Below are positions 8,454 through 17,147 of a stretch of DNA of 64,000 bases, piece after piece (position 1 is the first letter of the stretch; every line of letters starts with the position of its first letter). The translations under genes and the position numbers were made by a program. Below the pieces are notes generated by a model that saw only the letters and a program-made list of their open reading frames with translations, was not told the DNA's origin and did no database searches. The stretch comes from Pseudomonas sp. GM78 (lineage in GTDB: Bacteria; Pseudomonadota; Gammaproteobacteria; Pseudomonadales; Pseudomonadaceae), in contig NZ_AKJF01000201.1 in assembly GCF_000282475.1 (NCBI RefSeq), positions 43,078 through 107,077 on the forward strand, in the 5' to 3' direction.

Positions 8454-10977
8454 ACTTATCAATCTCGCCAATGAGCTGCTGCGCACTGCCTTTCCAGGTC
8501 AGCCAAGGCATTTCTCCAGACTGCGGATGCTGCTTGAGTTCATACAACTTCAGCCATTCGGCCAAGCGGTCAGCAATATCCTGCGCAGTTGCCCCTTTGA
8601 AGTACCATGCGAATTCACCCGCCACTTCATGGAATACGGGCAGATCCCTCGCGATAATCGGCAGCTTGTATTGTGCCGCTTCGATTAATGGCAAGCCAAA
8701 GCCTTCGCCATACGAGGCGGCCACCAAGCAGTCGCAGTGGGTATAGAGATGCTCCAGGTATTCGTCGCTTACCCCTTCAAGCCAGAGCAGCCGCCGCCCC
8801 AATTCTGGATGATTAATAAGCCTGGTCGCAAGCTCATCCACCAGCCAGCCGTGCTTGCCTACAATGATCAGGTTTGCCTGGATACCAGCTGCCCAAAGCA
8901 GCTCAAAGGCATCAAGGGCCTGCGCGTGCCCTTTACGGGGCTCCAGTGTACCCACCATCAGAAAGTTCGGTGATGCCTCCAGCGACTCGATCCGCAGCGC
9001 AGGGTTCTCCGGAAAACCGGTGGAAGGCATTGATTGATCAATATCGGCGCCCAGATGGAACGCACCGATACGAAATGGACGCTTGCGTGGTGGCACATTT
9101 TTGTCCAGCCACTTACCTAGTTCGTCAGCGACTGCATGGGATATACATATCGCGCCGTCGTACTGGGCCACGGCATGAATCCATTTCATATAGTGCGCTT
9201 GCAGACTTTCAACAAAACAATGAGGAAGTTGCAGAATCAGGAGATCGTAGACCACGAAAAAAATGCTGACCCCATGGGCGCGCATCGTATCGAGGTAGGT
9301 TTGTTTGTACGGAATCACGTCCATGAGTAGATCCAGACACAGGTACACGTCCCCTGCCCGGTAGCTGATGGGCTCGTCCTGGCCTGCTTCGCTAGCGTCC
9401 TTACCCAGAAACATTGTGGCGAAATGCGACGCGTAGCGGTAAAAAGTCTCCCCCGATTTGGTGTACACCGGCTTGATTTCATAACCTTCGGGAGGATTGT
9501 TCAACCACTCCGCCAAAATGCTGCGCACGACTCGCTGAATGCCACTCTTGCCATCATGCTTGCACAACTCTGAGATATCGACGAACAGAGTTGGCTTGCC
9601 GGCCAGACCTTGCAGCGAATAATCGATAATCTTGGCTAGTCGCTGAATATCCACAGCGCCTGTGTGCAGGTGCCCGGTAGCAGCCAGTGCGTCGATCAGC
9701 ACTTGCGTACCGTCTCCTGATGACCGAGAGGTATCACTGCACTTCTCTGGCCGTTCGAAATTTGCAAAAGCTTGCTCGAACGCCGCTACAGCTGCCATGC
9801 CGGTACGGTCCCAGGAGAACTGCTCTGCACGCTGCAGACCATGTGTTACCAGTGCAGCACTGAAAGTATCGTCTGTCAGCGCCTGACGAAGTTTTCCACA
9901 AATGGCCTGGATATCAAACGGGTCGAAGGTCGCTTCTTCCCAACCAATCACTTCTGGCACGCTGGACTTATTTGCACCAATCACTGGAGCGCCACACTTC
10001 ATGGCCTCGAGCGGTGGCAGGCCAAAACCTTCATGCCATGAGGGGAACACATACAAACTGCACACATTGTACAGGGCGACCAACTCCGAGTCGGTAATGT
10101 AGCCCGTAAACACCAGGTCGGTTTGGCTCAGGCCTTGGTCGTGGGCAAGCTTCTGGAAGTTGTAGATGTGGAGCTCGGGCATTTTTCCCGCAAACACCAA
10201 CTGAATATCTTCCAGTTCCGCCTTTACAACGGCGAAGGCCTTGATTAGTTGCGGCAGGTTCTTGCGGTCATCGGCGCCACCGGAATACAGCACGAACTTT
10301 TGTCGCAGGCCGAATTTTTTATCGAGCGCGTCACGTTCATCCGAGCTGAGGGCAACCGGCCGGAAGACATCGTCCGCTGCGGTGGAGACGTTGACCACGT
10401 TCGCGCTGTCCAGCGGCAGCAACGACAAGGCTTCTTCTCGGGCGAAATCGGAAATGGAAAGCAGCAAACCGTAATCCTTGAAAGCGTCTACTTTTTCCAG
10501 GTAATGCTTTTTATAGCCGGGGTTGCCGTCCAGATACTGCTTCGGGGTGACCAGCGGGATGAGGTCATAGATTGTGGCACTGACAAGTGCATGAGTGTCC
10601 AGTAGAGGACTGCCGATGACCGCATCGTCCACGTAGCCTTCTATCGCGCTGGTGACATGTACAACGTCAGGCTTCAGGTCATCGATACAAGCTTGTCGAA
10701 TCCGTTGCGCCATTTGCTTTCTGGCACTGTTAGCTGGATCGTGTTCACACACTGGCCCTTGGCTGTACCACACGCGGATGTGGCTTTGCGGCAGGAGCCC
10801 AATGAAAGCTGTGCGGATTCGGTCAACGCTCTCGCTGAGCATACCGTTGAGCACCAGGTAAACTTCATTTTCGCCACGATTACGCACGATAGCTTGCGCC
10901 AGGGACAAGCTGTAGCGACCAATACCACGGAACTGGTTTTCAGTCTGTGCGCCCTGCATGTCAATTACGATACGCAT
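8443..10977 (-). CDS. Two-domain glycosyltransferase (tandem GT4 modules)
   Basis: At 844 residues this protein contains two complete GT-B family 4 modules. The first (about 1-385) begins MRIVIDMQGAQ with FRGIGRYS and has the E-x7-E element EGFGLPPLEA near residue 313. The second (about 440-840) begins FVDISELCKHDGKSGIQR and has EGFGLPLIEA near residue 757. Such tandem proteins (WbdA/WbpY-like) build homopolymers of mannose or D-rhamnose from GDP-sugars in ABC-transporter-dependent O-polysaccharide pathways. The adjoining methyltransferase, the wzt remnant and the GDP-mannose genes on the same strand fit that pathway. Its start overlaps the methyltransferase stop by one base (TAATG at 10975-10979). 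Confidence 0.88.
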   Translation of the reverse strand: MRIVIDMQGAQTENQFRGIGRYSLSLAQAIVRNRGENEVYLVLNGMLSESVDRIRTAFIGLLPQSHIRVWYSQGPVCEHDPANSARKQMAQRIRQACIDDLKPDVVHVTSAIEGYVDDAVIGSPLLDTHALVSATIYDLIPLVTPKQYLDGNPGYKKHYLEKVDAFKDYGLLLSISDFAREEALSLLPLDSANVVNVSTAADDVFRPVALSSDERDALDKKFGLRQKFVLYSGGADDRKNLPQLIKAFAVVKAELEDIQLVFAGKMPELHIYNFQKLAHDQGLSQTDLVFTGYITDSELVALYNVCSLYVFPSWHEGFGLPPLEAMKCGAPVIGANKSSVPEVIGWEEATFDPFDIQAICGKLRQALTDDTFSAALVTHGLQRAEQFSWDRTGMAAVAAFEQAFANFERPEKCSDTSRSSGDGTQVLIDALAATGHLHTGAVDIQRLAKIIDYSLQGLAGKPTLFVDISELCKHDGKSGIQRVVRSILAEWLNNPPEGYEIKPVYTKSGETFYRYASHFATMFLGKDASEAGQDEPISYRAGDVYLCLDLLMDVIPYKQTYLDTMRAHGVSIFFVVYDLLILQLPHCFVESLQAHYMKWIHAVAQYDGAICISHAVADELGKWLDKNVPPRKRPFRIGAFHLGADIDQSMPSTGFPENPALRIESLEASPNFLMVGTLEPRKGHAQALDAFELLWAAGIQANLIIVGKHGWLVDELATRLINHPELGRRLLWLEGVSDEYLEHLYTHCDCLVAASYGEGFGLPLIEAAQYKLPIIARDLPVFHEVAGEFAWYFKGATAQDIADRLAEWLKLYELKQHPQSGEMPWLTWKGSAQQLIGEIDKCAF

Positions 10978-12326
10978 TATTTCTGGTCCTTAATCATGGC
11001 TTCCCTGAGGGCACTCTCGATAGTACGACCCCGTTGAGTCAGTGGCGCGTGATCAATCTCACCGTCCTGAAGACTATGGGCAGTCGCTGCCGCAGCGGCG
11101 TTAAGAGTGCGCTGATGCAAACTTCGCAGCTTGGCCACAAGCCATGGACTGCGATTCAAGATCGCCATGAGCCGGCGCTGGATTACAGGGCGGCGAGCCA
11201 GATAGAGCCGAGCATGTGGAACTCCGCGGAGCAACACTTGGCTCAGCGGTGACCTGCTGGAACGAAATGGCCAGCGAATGGCGCGGACCATTAGGCGGAA
11301 TGGCGCGGTGATGCGCCAGGATGTGCTGTTGCGCACGGTTTCCAGCTGCTGCTCGTACGTAGTGGCGCGCAGTTCCCAGCTGTTTGCATTGCCAAGTGCT
11401 TTATTGAGTTCAGCCTGCAATGCATCCGTCTTGGCCAGTGCTGCATCCAAGCTGTTTTTGTAACGCTCCTGCATATGCATTAGCTGTTCGACTTGAAGAC
11501 GCTGGATGCTGTCCAATGCTTTCAGGTAATCCGCACGGCCTGTCGACATCTCATCCTCTATTTTTGAAAGTTGGCTTTCCAAAACGCAGTCGTCGCGAAC
11601 TGCCAGTTGATCGAGCGGTGCGCCTTGGGCCGCGTCAAATACAGGATTGAACACGCAGAGCAACTCGGGTGCTGCTTGCTTTTGCGCCACGACGGCACAG
11701 TCAGGGCGGGTAGTCGACAGCACTTGCCACATGCCATCCCTGCTGCTTTCATCCCGTAGCGCGGGTGCTTCCTGAAGAAGCACGATCCTGGATTTGGCAA
11801 AACCACTGTGCTCAGTCAAAAACGACAGCAGCAGGCTCGGCAACGGGCGCTGGTGGGCGGGGTCCATGTAGAAACGCTCGTCACCTACCACCACGCCTTC
11901 GACATTGGGGCTCTCAAGGATCAAAACCCCGGCAGGACGCAAAACCCTCAGCGCTTCAGCGATCAGTTTTTGCAAGACCGGGAATGAAACCTGCTCAGCG
12001 ATTTGGAAGCCGGTTACGGCAACAAGACTGTTATCAGGCAGCTTCTGCATAGCGCTGAGCGCGTCATCCTTGCGCACAGGCAGCTCCAGCATGCGACATG
12101 CTTCAAGCATACCGTCGTCGAGGTCTACCCCTGAAGGCGCAAAGCCTTCGCGGCCAAGCAGCTCAAGCCACTCGCCGCGTCCACACCGCAGGTCCAGGAT
12201 GGGGTAGTCTGGATACAGCTCTTTCAATGGCGCAAGAAATGGAAGGTACGCTTCAAGTCGCTGGCTGATCAGTTCTCTGGAACCGCGATTCTGCCCTTGA
12301 AAAGCTCTGGAAAAACCATAACCCAT
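10977..12326 (-). CDS. WbdD-like SAM methyltransferase with coiled-coil tail, altered catalytic motifs
   Basis: This 449-residue protein has an N-terminal class I methyltransferase fold (about 30-200), a coiled coil (about 250-330) and a C-terminal SWRITAPFR element. It has the layout of proteins that cap and measure O-polysaccharide chains, although the kinase domain of E. coli WbdD is absent. Two motifs look worn. The SAM loop reads DLRCGRGE where DLGCGRGE is usual, and the position normally reading HxxEH reads QIAEQ. The MDPAHQRPLP segment is retained. I chose the ATG at 12326 because its TGATG overlap with the decayed wzt stop is typical coupling; a GTG at 12335 is possible. Activity is doubtful. 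Confidence 0.75.
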   Translation of the reverse strand: MGYGFSRAFQGQNRGSRELISQRLEAYLPFLAPLKELYPDYPILDLRCGRGEWLELLGREGFAPSGVDLDDGMLEACRMLELPVRKDDALSAMQKLPDNSLVAVTGFQIAEQVSFPVLQKLIAEALRVLRPAGVLILESPNVEGVVVGDERFYMDPAHQRPLPSLLLSFLTEHSGFAKSRIVLLQEAPALRDESSRDGMWQVLSTTRPDCAVVAQKQAAPELLCVFNPVFDAAQGAPLDQLAVRDDCVLESQLSKIEDEMSTGRADYLKALDSIQRLQVEQLMHMQERYKNSLDAALAKTDALQAELNKALGNANSWELRATTYEQQLETVRNSTSWRITAPFRLMVRAIRWPFRSSRSPLSQVLLRGVPHARLYLARRPVIQRRLMAILNRSPWLVAKLRSLHQRTLNAAAAATAHSLQDGEIDHAPLTQRGRTIESALREAMIKDQK

Positions 12327-12900
12327 CAATTGCACTCCACGGCAGGAGGCATCCTGAAAAATCCGACAAACGTGCTTTGCGAACTATTGACTACGTTAAA
12401 CACTTGGATTGAACCCACCCACTCGTAATTACGTGATAAATGATTGTCCGCTGCATGTATTGCGACGACCACAGAATACGATCCCACACCCGGCTTCCTG
12501 ATCCACTTCGAGGTCATCAGCTTTGGAGCCCAAGTGCTGCGTGTTGTTGCCAAGCACTGGCTGCCCAAACCTGTCCTTGATCGGATAACCAACGACCAAC
12601 TCCGGGCTGGCACTGTGTAACCCTTGGCCGATGAGCAAGGATACGTTTTCTCCAGCTGATAGGTACTCGATACTAACATCACCGCTGCCGGATCGGGTCT
12701 GTATGGAGCCGGTGTGCAGCTCGCACCTGTACCATTGCGTTCAATTCTTTGGCAACGAAGGCGCCGTAGAAGTCCATGACTTCTCTTGTGCTGAAAGTAG
12801 CCGTCAGTGATCGACAGCGATTCGCCCACGATTAGATCCCCAAGACGAATTGTGCCGCGGCCACAGCGAAAGCAGCATGCACTGCATGCCATCGGAGCAG
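12326..12900 (-). pseudogene. wzt: Remnant of wzt, ABC-type O-polysaccharide exporter ATPase (C-terminal part)
   Basis: No intact frame spans this stretch, but three frames read in order give the C-terminal half of Wzt. Frame one (about 12725-12800) gives FSTREVMDFYGAFVAKELN, the usual end of the ATPase domain. Frame two (about 12480-12720) gives GSGDVSIEYL, PELVVGYPIKDRFGQPVL and NNTQHLG, the glycan-binding domain. Frame three (12326-12490) gives SYSVVVAIHAADNHLS and NYEWVGSIQVFNVVN up to the natural stop. At least two frameshifts separate them. The Walker A and B parts and the partner permease wzm are missing; manB begins 170 bases beyond. The natural stop still overlaps the methyltransferase start, so this was once the operon's exporter gene. 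Confidence 0.85.
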
Positions 12901-12930
12901 GTGTAGACAGGCTCGTCGAAATAATCGACT

Positions 12931-12970
12931 GCCTCGCCCTAACGCCCGATGCACCACATCGGGCGAGGCG
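12931..12970. repeat. Nested inverted repeats between manB and the wzt remnant
   Basis: Arms CGCCCGATG (12943-12951) and CATCGGGCG (12957-12965) form a 9-bp stem with a 5-base loop. GCCTCGCCC (12931-12939) can alternatively pair with GGGCGAGGC (12962-12970). The structure sits about 100 bases beyond the manB stop, where the missing front of wzt should be. It could be a manB terminator without a U-run, or debris from the deletion. Confidence 0.5.
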
Positions 12971-13066
12971 AATCACTGGAGTGTTCGCCTGATGGCCAAG
13001 TTTTCGCGGGTCACCGCCTGACAGGTGCGTCAGGTCGCGCGTCGACCACCGAAGAGCGCAGAGGCA

Positions 13067-14431
13067 TCAACCTTCTTTAATTAGCAACTCGATTTCTTTC
13101 AAGCGAGCCCACATCAGCTCCTGATTCCCCTTAGCCTCGACGTTGAGTCGTAACAATGGCTCGGTATTGGAACCCCGCAAATTGAAACGCCAATCCGCAA
13201 ACGAGATGCTGATGCCGTCTGTCCTATCGAGTTCAGGATTCTCAGGCAGGTAATGAGCCAAGACTTTCTGCAAGGTAGCAGCCACATCCTCAACCCGGTA
13301 GTTGATCTCGCCTGTGCATGGGTACGACTCGATACGCTCATCTACCAACTGCGCAAGAGTCTTACCCGTTGTCGACATCAATGCCGCAACCAACAACCAT
13401 GGAATCATCCCACTGTCGCAGTACGCAAAATCGCGGAAGTAGTGGTGAGCGCTCATCTCCCCGCCATACACCGCGTCTTCCTCGCGCATGCGTTCTTTGA
13501 TGAATGCATGTCCGGTTTTGCTCTGAACGGCGATACCGCCTGCCTGTTCGACCTGTTCGATGGTGTTCCAGGTCAGGCGCGGGTCGTGGATGATCTTGCT
13601 GCCTGGGTGTTGCTTAAGCAACATCTCAGCCAGCAGACCAACGAGGTAATAGCCCTCGATGAACCGACCATCGGCATCGAAGAAGAAGCAGCGATCGAAG
13701 TCACCGTCCCAGGCCAGGCCCATGTCGCACTGGTTGGACAGTAGCGCCTGACGAGTCAGTTCGCGGTTCTCGGGCAGCAATGGATTGGGTACGCCGTTCG
13801 GAAAGTGGCCATCGGGCACTTCATTGATGAACACAAATTGCAGCGGCAGTCGTGCAGCCAATGCCTGCATCACAGGGCCAGCAGCGCCATTGCCCGGGTC
13901 TGCGAGGATCTTGAGGGGCTTCAAGGCGCTGATGTCGACGTAGGTGAGCAAATGGTCGATGTAGGCGGTCTTGTCGAACGCTTGGCGTACCGCGCCTTTT
14001 TCTGTCGCAACGGTGCCAAGCTCACCTTGATCGACACGCTGACGGATAGCGTCGAGACCGGTATCGCCGCTGATTGGACGGGACTCGGCCTTGACCAACT
14101 TCATGCCGTTATAACCCTTGGGGTTATGGCTGGCGGTAATCATTACGCCGCCGTCGACCTTGTAGTGACTGGTGGCGAAGTAGACTTCCTCGGTGCCGCA
14201 CAGCCCGATGTCGATCACATCGGCACCTGCCTCGGTAATCCCGCGCAGCAGCGCTGCCGCCAAGGGTGGGCTTTCGAGCCTCATGTCCTGGCCCACCACG
14301 AAGGTTTTCCCCTGCAACTCAGCCACGAGCGCGCGACCTATGCGGTAGGCGATGTCTTCGTTAAGTTGAGCGGGAACCTGACCACGGATGTCATAGGCTT
14401 TGAAGCATTGCGTCACGATAGGAGAATACAT
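13067..14431 (-). CDS. manB: Phosphomannomutase/phosphoglucomutase (ManB/AlgC family)
   Basis: This 454-residue alpha-D-phosphohexomutase converts mannose-6-phosphate to mannose-1-phosphate for GDP-mannose synthesis. The phosphoserine loop is TASHNPKGYNG (near residue 100), the metal-binding loop is DGDFDRCFFFD (near 240), the sugar-specificity loop is GGEMSAHHYF (near 320), and the C-terminal phosphate-binding region is RGSNTEP. I start at the ATG at 14431, preceded by GTGAG; a GTG three codons upstream would give 457 residues. It follows manC on the same strand after a short spacer with a hairpin. The housekeeping algC is expected elsewhere; this is the O-antigen copy. Confidence 0.9.
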   Translation of the reverse strand: MYSPIVTQCFKAYDIRGQVPAQLNEDIAYRIGRALVAELQGKTFVVGQDMRLESPPLAAALLRGITEAGADVIDIGLCGTEEVYFATSHYKVDGGVMITASHNPKGYNGMKLVKAESRPISGDTGLDAIRQRVDQGELGTVATEKGAVRQAFDKTAYIDHLLTYVDISALKPLKILADPGNGAAGPVMQALAARLPLQFVFINEVPDGHFPNGVPNPLLPENRELTRQALLSNQCDMGLAWDGDFDRCFFFDADGRFIEGYYLVGLLAEMLLKQHPGSKIIHDPRLTWNTIEQVEQAGGIAVQSKTGHAFIKERMREEDAVYGGEMSAHHYFRDFAYCDSGMIPWLLVAALMSTTGKTLAQLVDERIESYPCTGEINYRVEDVAATLQKVLAHYLPENPELDRTDGISISFADWRFNLRGSNTEPLLRLNVEAKGNQELMWARLKEIELLIKEG

Positions 14432-14452
14432 ACTACTCACTAACTGAAAGTC

Positions 14453-14475
14453 CGCTGCCGCCCTGAGGCGGCAAC
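14453..14475. other. GC-rich hairpin in the manC-manB spacer
   Basis: The spacer between manC and manB contains GCCGCC-CTGA-GGCGGC, a tight 6-bp stem flanked by further complementary bases. It has no U-run. It may stabilise the upstream manC message or modulate manB translation; this is inferred from position only. Confidence 0.35.
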
Positions 14476-14556
14476 GGCAAGAATGAACCGCCAGGGCCTG
14501 ATGCCGCTGGCGTGCTGACCTCGTAAGGCGCGAGGCTCGCTTCGGGTTCAGTATTG

Positions 14557-15999
14557 TTACTTGTCGACGCGACCGTAGTTGTCTTCAAAACGAACGATGT
14601 CGTCTTCGCCGAGGTAGTCGCCGCTCTGCACTTCGATCAGCACCAGATCAATCACACCCGGGTTTTTCAGGCGGTGTTTATGACCTGCGCGAATGAAGGT
14701 CGATTCATTGGTATGCAGCATCAACTCTTTCTGGTCGTTGACGACGACAGCAGTACCGCTGACCACGATCCAGTGCTCACTGCGGTGGTGATGCATTTGC
14801 AGCGACAGGGATGCACCAGGCTTCACCACAATACGCTTGATCTTGAAGCGCTCACCGTTTTCCAGTGTCGTATAGGTACCCCAAGGACGGTGCACAGTGC
14901 GGTGGAGCAAATGCACGGTGTGGCTGGATGCCTTGAGCTGGTTGACGATATGTTTTACGTCTTGGGCGTGATCCTTGTGGGCAATCATCACCGCGTCGGG
15001 TGTATCGATCACCAGCAGGTCTTGCACGCCCACCAGCGCAGTCAGGCGACCCTCACTGTTCACATAGTTGTTACGCGAACCGTGGGACAGCACTTCACCT
15101 TCGAATCGGTTGCCGTTCTCGTCAGACTCGGTCAATTCACTGACCGCGTTCCAGGAGCCGATATCGCTCCAACCGATATCGCAGGGCACGGTAGCCACTT
15201 TGGACGAACGCTCCATCAATGCATAATCAATGGAAATGTCCGGCACTTCCGCGAATGCATCTGCATCAAGCGCCAGGCAACGGTACTTGTTAGATGAGGT
15301 CAGACGCGAAAGTTCGATTGTCCTGGCAACTGCCTCAACCACATCCGGAGCATGCTGGCGCAACTCTTCCAGCACCGTGCCCACCCGGAAACAGAACATC
15401 CCGGAATTCCAGAAGTAGTTACCTGCGCTGACATAGCCTTGCGCAGTGTTGAGATCTGGTTTTTCAACGAAGCGCGCGACCTTCAAACCACCCTTCAGTG
15501 GTGCATCTTTTTGCGCTTCGACGTAACCAAACCCGGTTTCAGGATAAGTCGGTTGAATACCGAACGTTACCAGCCATCCTTCAGCGGCAAGCTTCGTAGC
15601 GCTGACCACCGCTTCGGCAAAGGCTTTTTCGTCCTGGATCAGATGGTCGGCAGCCAGCACCAGCATCTGCGCATCCGGGCCATGCGTGGCTTCCAGCTGG
15701 AGCGCGGCAGCGGCGACGGCAGCAGCTGTGTTACGGCCGAAAGGCTCAAGAATGAAACCCTGAGCAAGCTTGGCTTTATTGACCGAACCGTACTCGTCTT
15801 CAGTCTTGAACAGGAGCTCACGGTTGGTCACCGTAAGAATCTCCACAACACCTTCCAGGCCTGAAGCGCGCAGGAAGGTTTTCTGGATCAGATTCTGACC
15901 ATCCGGCAGCTCCATGAACGGCTTTGGATGAGCTTCTCGAGAAACAGGCCACAACCGGCTACCTACTCCACCAGACAAAATTACGGGAATCAGTTCCAT
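14557..15999 (-). CDS. manC: Mannose-1-phosphate guanylyltransferase / mannose-6-phosphate isomerase
   Basis: This 480-residue bifunctional enzyme makes GDP-mannose from mannose-1-phosphate and GTP, and also interconverts fructose-6-phosphate and mannose-6-phosphate. The N-terminal nucleotidyltransferase domain has LSGGVGSRLWPVSRE (residues 8-22) and the FVEKPD motif near residue 173. The C-terminal cupin (about 350-475) has VVKPGASLSLQMHHHRSEHW with the metal-binding histidines, and WGTYTTLENG. It is the first gene of the minus-strand operon manC-manB-(wzt remnant)-methyltransferase-glycosyltransferase. Family members in Pseudomonas include AlgA, WbpW and PslB; I use manC for the O-antigen copy. 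Confidence 0.93.
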   Translation of the reverse strand: MELIPVILSGGVGSRLWPVSREAHPKPFMELPDGQNLIQKTFLRASGLEGVVEILTVTNRELLFKTEDEYGSVNKAKLAQGFILEPFGRNTAAAVAAAALQLEATHGPDAQMLVLAADHLIQDEKAFAEAVVSATKLAAEGWLVTFGIQPTYPETGFGYVEAQKDAPLKGGLKVARFVEKPDLNTAQGYVSAGNYFWNSGMFCFRVGTVLEELRQHAPDVVEAVARTIELSRLTSSNKYRCLALDADAFAEVPDISIDYALMERSSKVATVPCDIGWSDIGSWNAVSELTESDENGNRFEGEVLSHGSRNNYVNSEGRLTALVGVQDLLVIDTPDAVMIAHKDHAQDVKHIVNQLKASSHTVHLLHRTVHRPWGTYTTLENGERFKIKRIVVKPGASLSLQMHHHRSEHWIVVSGTAVVVNDQKELMLHTNESTFIRAGHKHRLKNPGVIDLVLIEVQSGDYLGEDDIVRFEDNYGRVDK

Positions 16000-16439
16000 G
16001 CTCTAAGTCCTTAATCCCCCCTCTGGCAGATGCAACCAGCAAGCGGGGCTCAGTTATGTTTCCAGTCATTCCTGCATCATAGTCACTAGCAGGATTGACA
16101 GCTCTACGTCGTTCCAGACCTTTCCAGCCTTGCCTGCACTCGCGCTTCCAACGTTCCTGCCCCCCGTGTGGAGGCTGTTCGGCAATTATGCCTTTTTCAA
16201 GAAAAAACAAGTCAGTTGAGATCGAGATGCAGCACCGAACCAGGGGCGAATACTTCTGCCGGCCATTCTACAGCTAGTACTGGGAATTAATAACTCATGC
16301 GCCGACAGGAGACAAAAAAATCATTTGAAAACAAATAAATACTTTCTTCCGAGCTATCAAAATAACATCAACCATCATCCAGCATCAAACCGCAGCGACT
16401 CGGCGCCTCCGGTAACTATTTGCAGGGAATCCCCCTATT
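16000..16439. other. AT-rich intergenic region upstream of manC
   Basis: About 440 bases without a convincing gene. The stretch 16300-16400 is clearly AT-rich against its surroundings, with A- and T-runs. It should contain the promoter of the minus-strand polysaccharide operon. A weak sigma70-like pair can be seen around 16190-16215 on the minus strand, but I would not rely on it. No JUMPstart/ops element was seen. Confidence 0.4.
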
Positions 16440-16835
16440 CGGTTTTTTCAAGTCAACCTGCTTGAATCGACAGCTGCCCTGCGAATCACCCAACACCAGG
16501 AAAATGAACGCAACTGCGACCTTACGCGCACCATCGCCGCAGACCGCTTCCAGCAAGGTGTATGCGCCAAAGAAATTGGTTTGGATGAATTCAGCCGACC
16601 CGGAGATCGAGCGATCTATATGAGACGGGGCGTCCAGATGCATGATGGCGTCGGGTTGGTACTGCTGCAGAATGCGGTCAACCCGCTCGAAAACATAGCG
16701 AGGTCTTTGGCCAACCTCAGCCAGGGAATAGAGATTTGCGGCGCAAGTCAGCTTTTCGGCGCTGACAATAGAGTCGCTGGCGGTGGAACCGGCCGAGCCA
16801 CAAGCAAGCAGCCTTTATGCCTCTACTGGCTCGAC
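16440..16835 (-). pseudogene. rmlB: Remnant of rmlB (dTDP-glucose 4,6-dehydratase)
   Basis: Reading the minus strand without a start codon gives DSIVSAEKLTCAANLYSLAEV, then RPRYVFERVD, RILQQYQPDAIMHLDAPSHI, DRSISGSAEFIQTNFFGAYT and LLEA. These follow the RmlB/RfbB sequence in order (normally VVNVDKLTYAGNLESL ... PDAIMHLAAESHVDRSI ... FIQTNIVGTYTLLEA). About ten residues are deleted between FERVD and RILQQ, the Rossmann GGAGFIG loop is unrecognisable, and the catalytic second half is missing. The intact enzyme makes dTDP-4-keto-6-deoxyglucose for L-rhamnose and related sugars. No rmlD, rmlA or rmlC follows. The remnant marks an earlier O-antigen cluster next to ihfB. Confidence 0.82.
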
Positions 16836-16880
16836 TAACGGATATGACAAGCACTGACGCGCATCACGCCCGTGCCGCAA

Positions 16881-17120
16881 TCAAACAAGGCGCTTGCGCG
16901 AGGCTCTGGAGGAGCGAGCCAGCAACCAGCTGATAACCGGACCAATCACCATGCCAACCAACAACGCAATCACCAAAACCACCGAAACAGGGAGTTGCGG
17001 CCCCGCCCATCCCAGGAACAGCAGCGCGACCGATTGCTGGTTCTCGAGAACGAACGCCAGGATCGCCAAAATCAGCAACAGAACGAATACCGCGAGCAAT
17101 ACGCGCTTGAGGTTATGCAT
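16881..17120 (-). CDS. LapA-domain inner membrane protein
   Basis: This 79-residue protein has two hydrophobic helices (about residues 7-26 and 42-66) flanked by basic residues and the FVLENQQSVALLFLGW segment typical of the LapA/DUF1049 domain. In E. coli, LapA works with LapB in control of lipopolysaccharide assembly. Here it follows ihfB by 27 bases on the same strand, the standard Pseudomonas arrangement. It marks the conserved border of the O-antigen locus. Confidence 0.88.
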   Translation of the reverse strand: MHNLKRVLLAVFVLLLILAILAFVLENQQSVALLFLGWAGPQLPVSVVLVIALLVGMVIGPVISWLLARSSRASRKRLV

Positions 17121-17147
17121 CAGGGCCTCCTTGAAGTGCAGCTGCCA

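Noticed and set aside
12326-12976. 216-codon frame taken as an intact gene
   Set aside because: Only its last part matches Wzt; the earlier part is out of frame with the homologous peptides, so it is a pseudogene and not a gene of its own.
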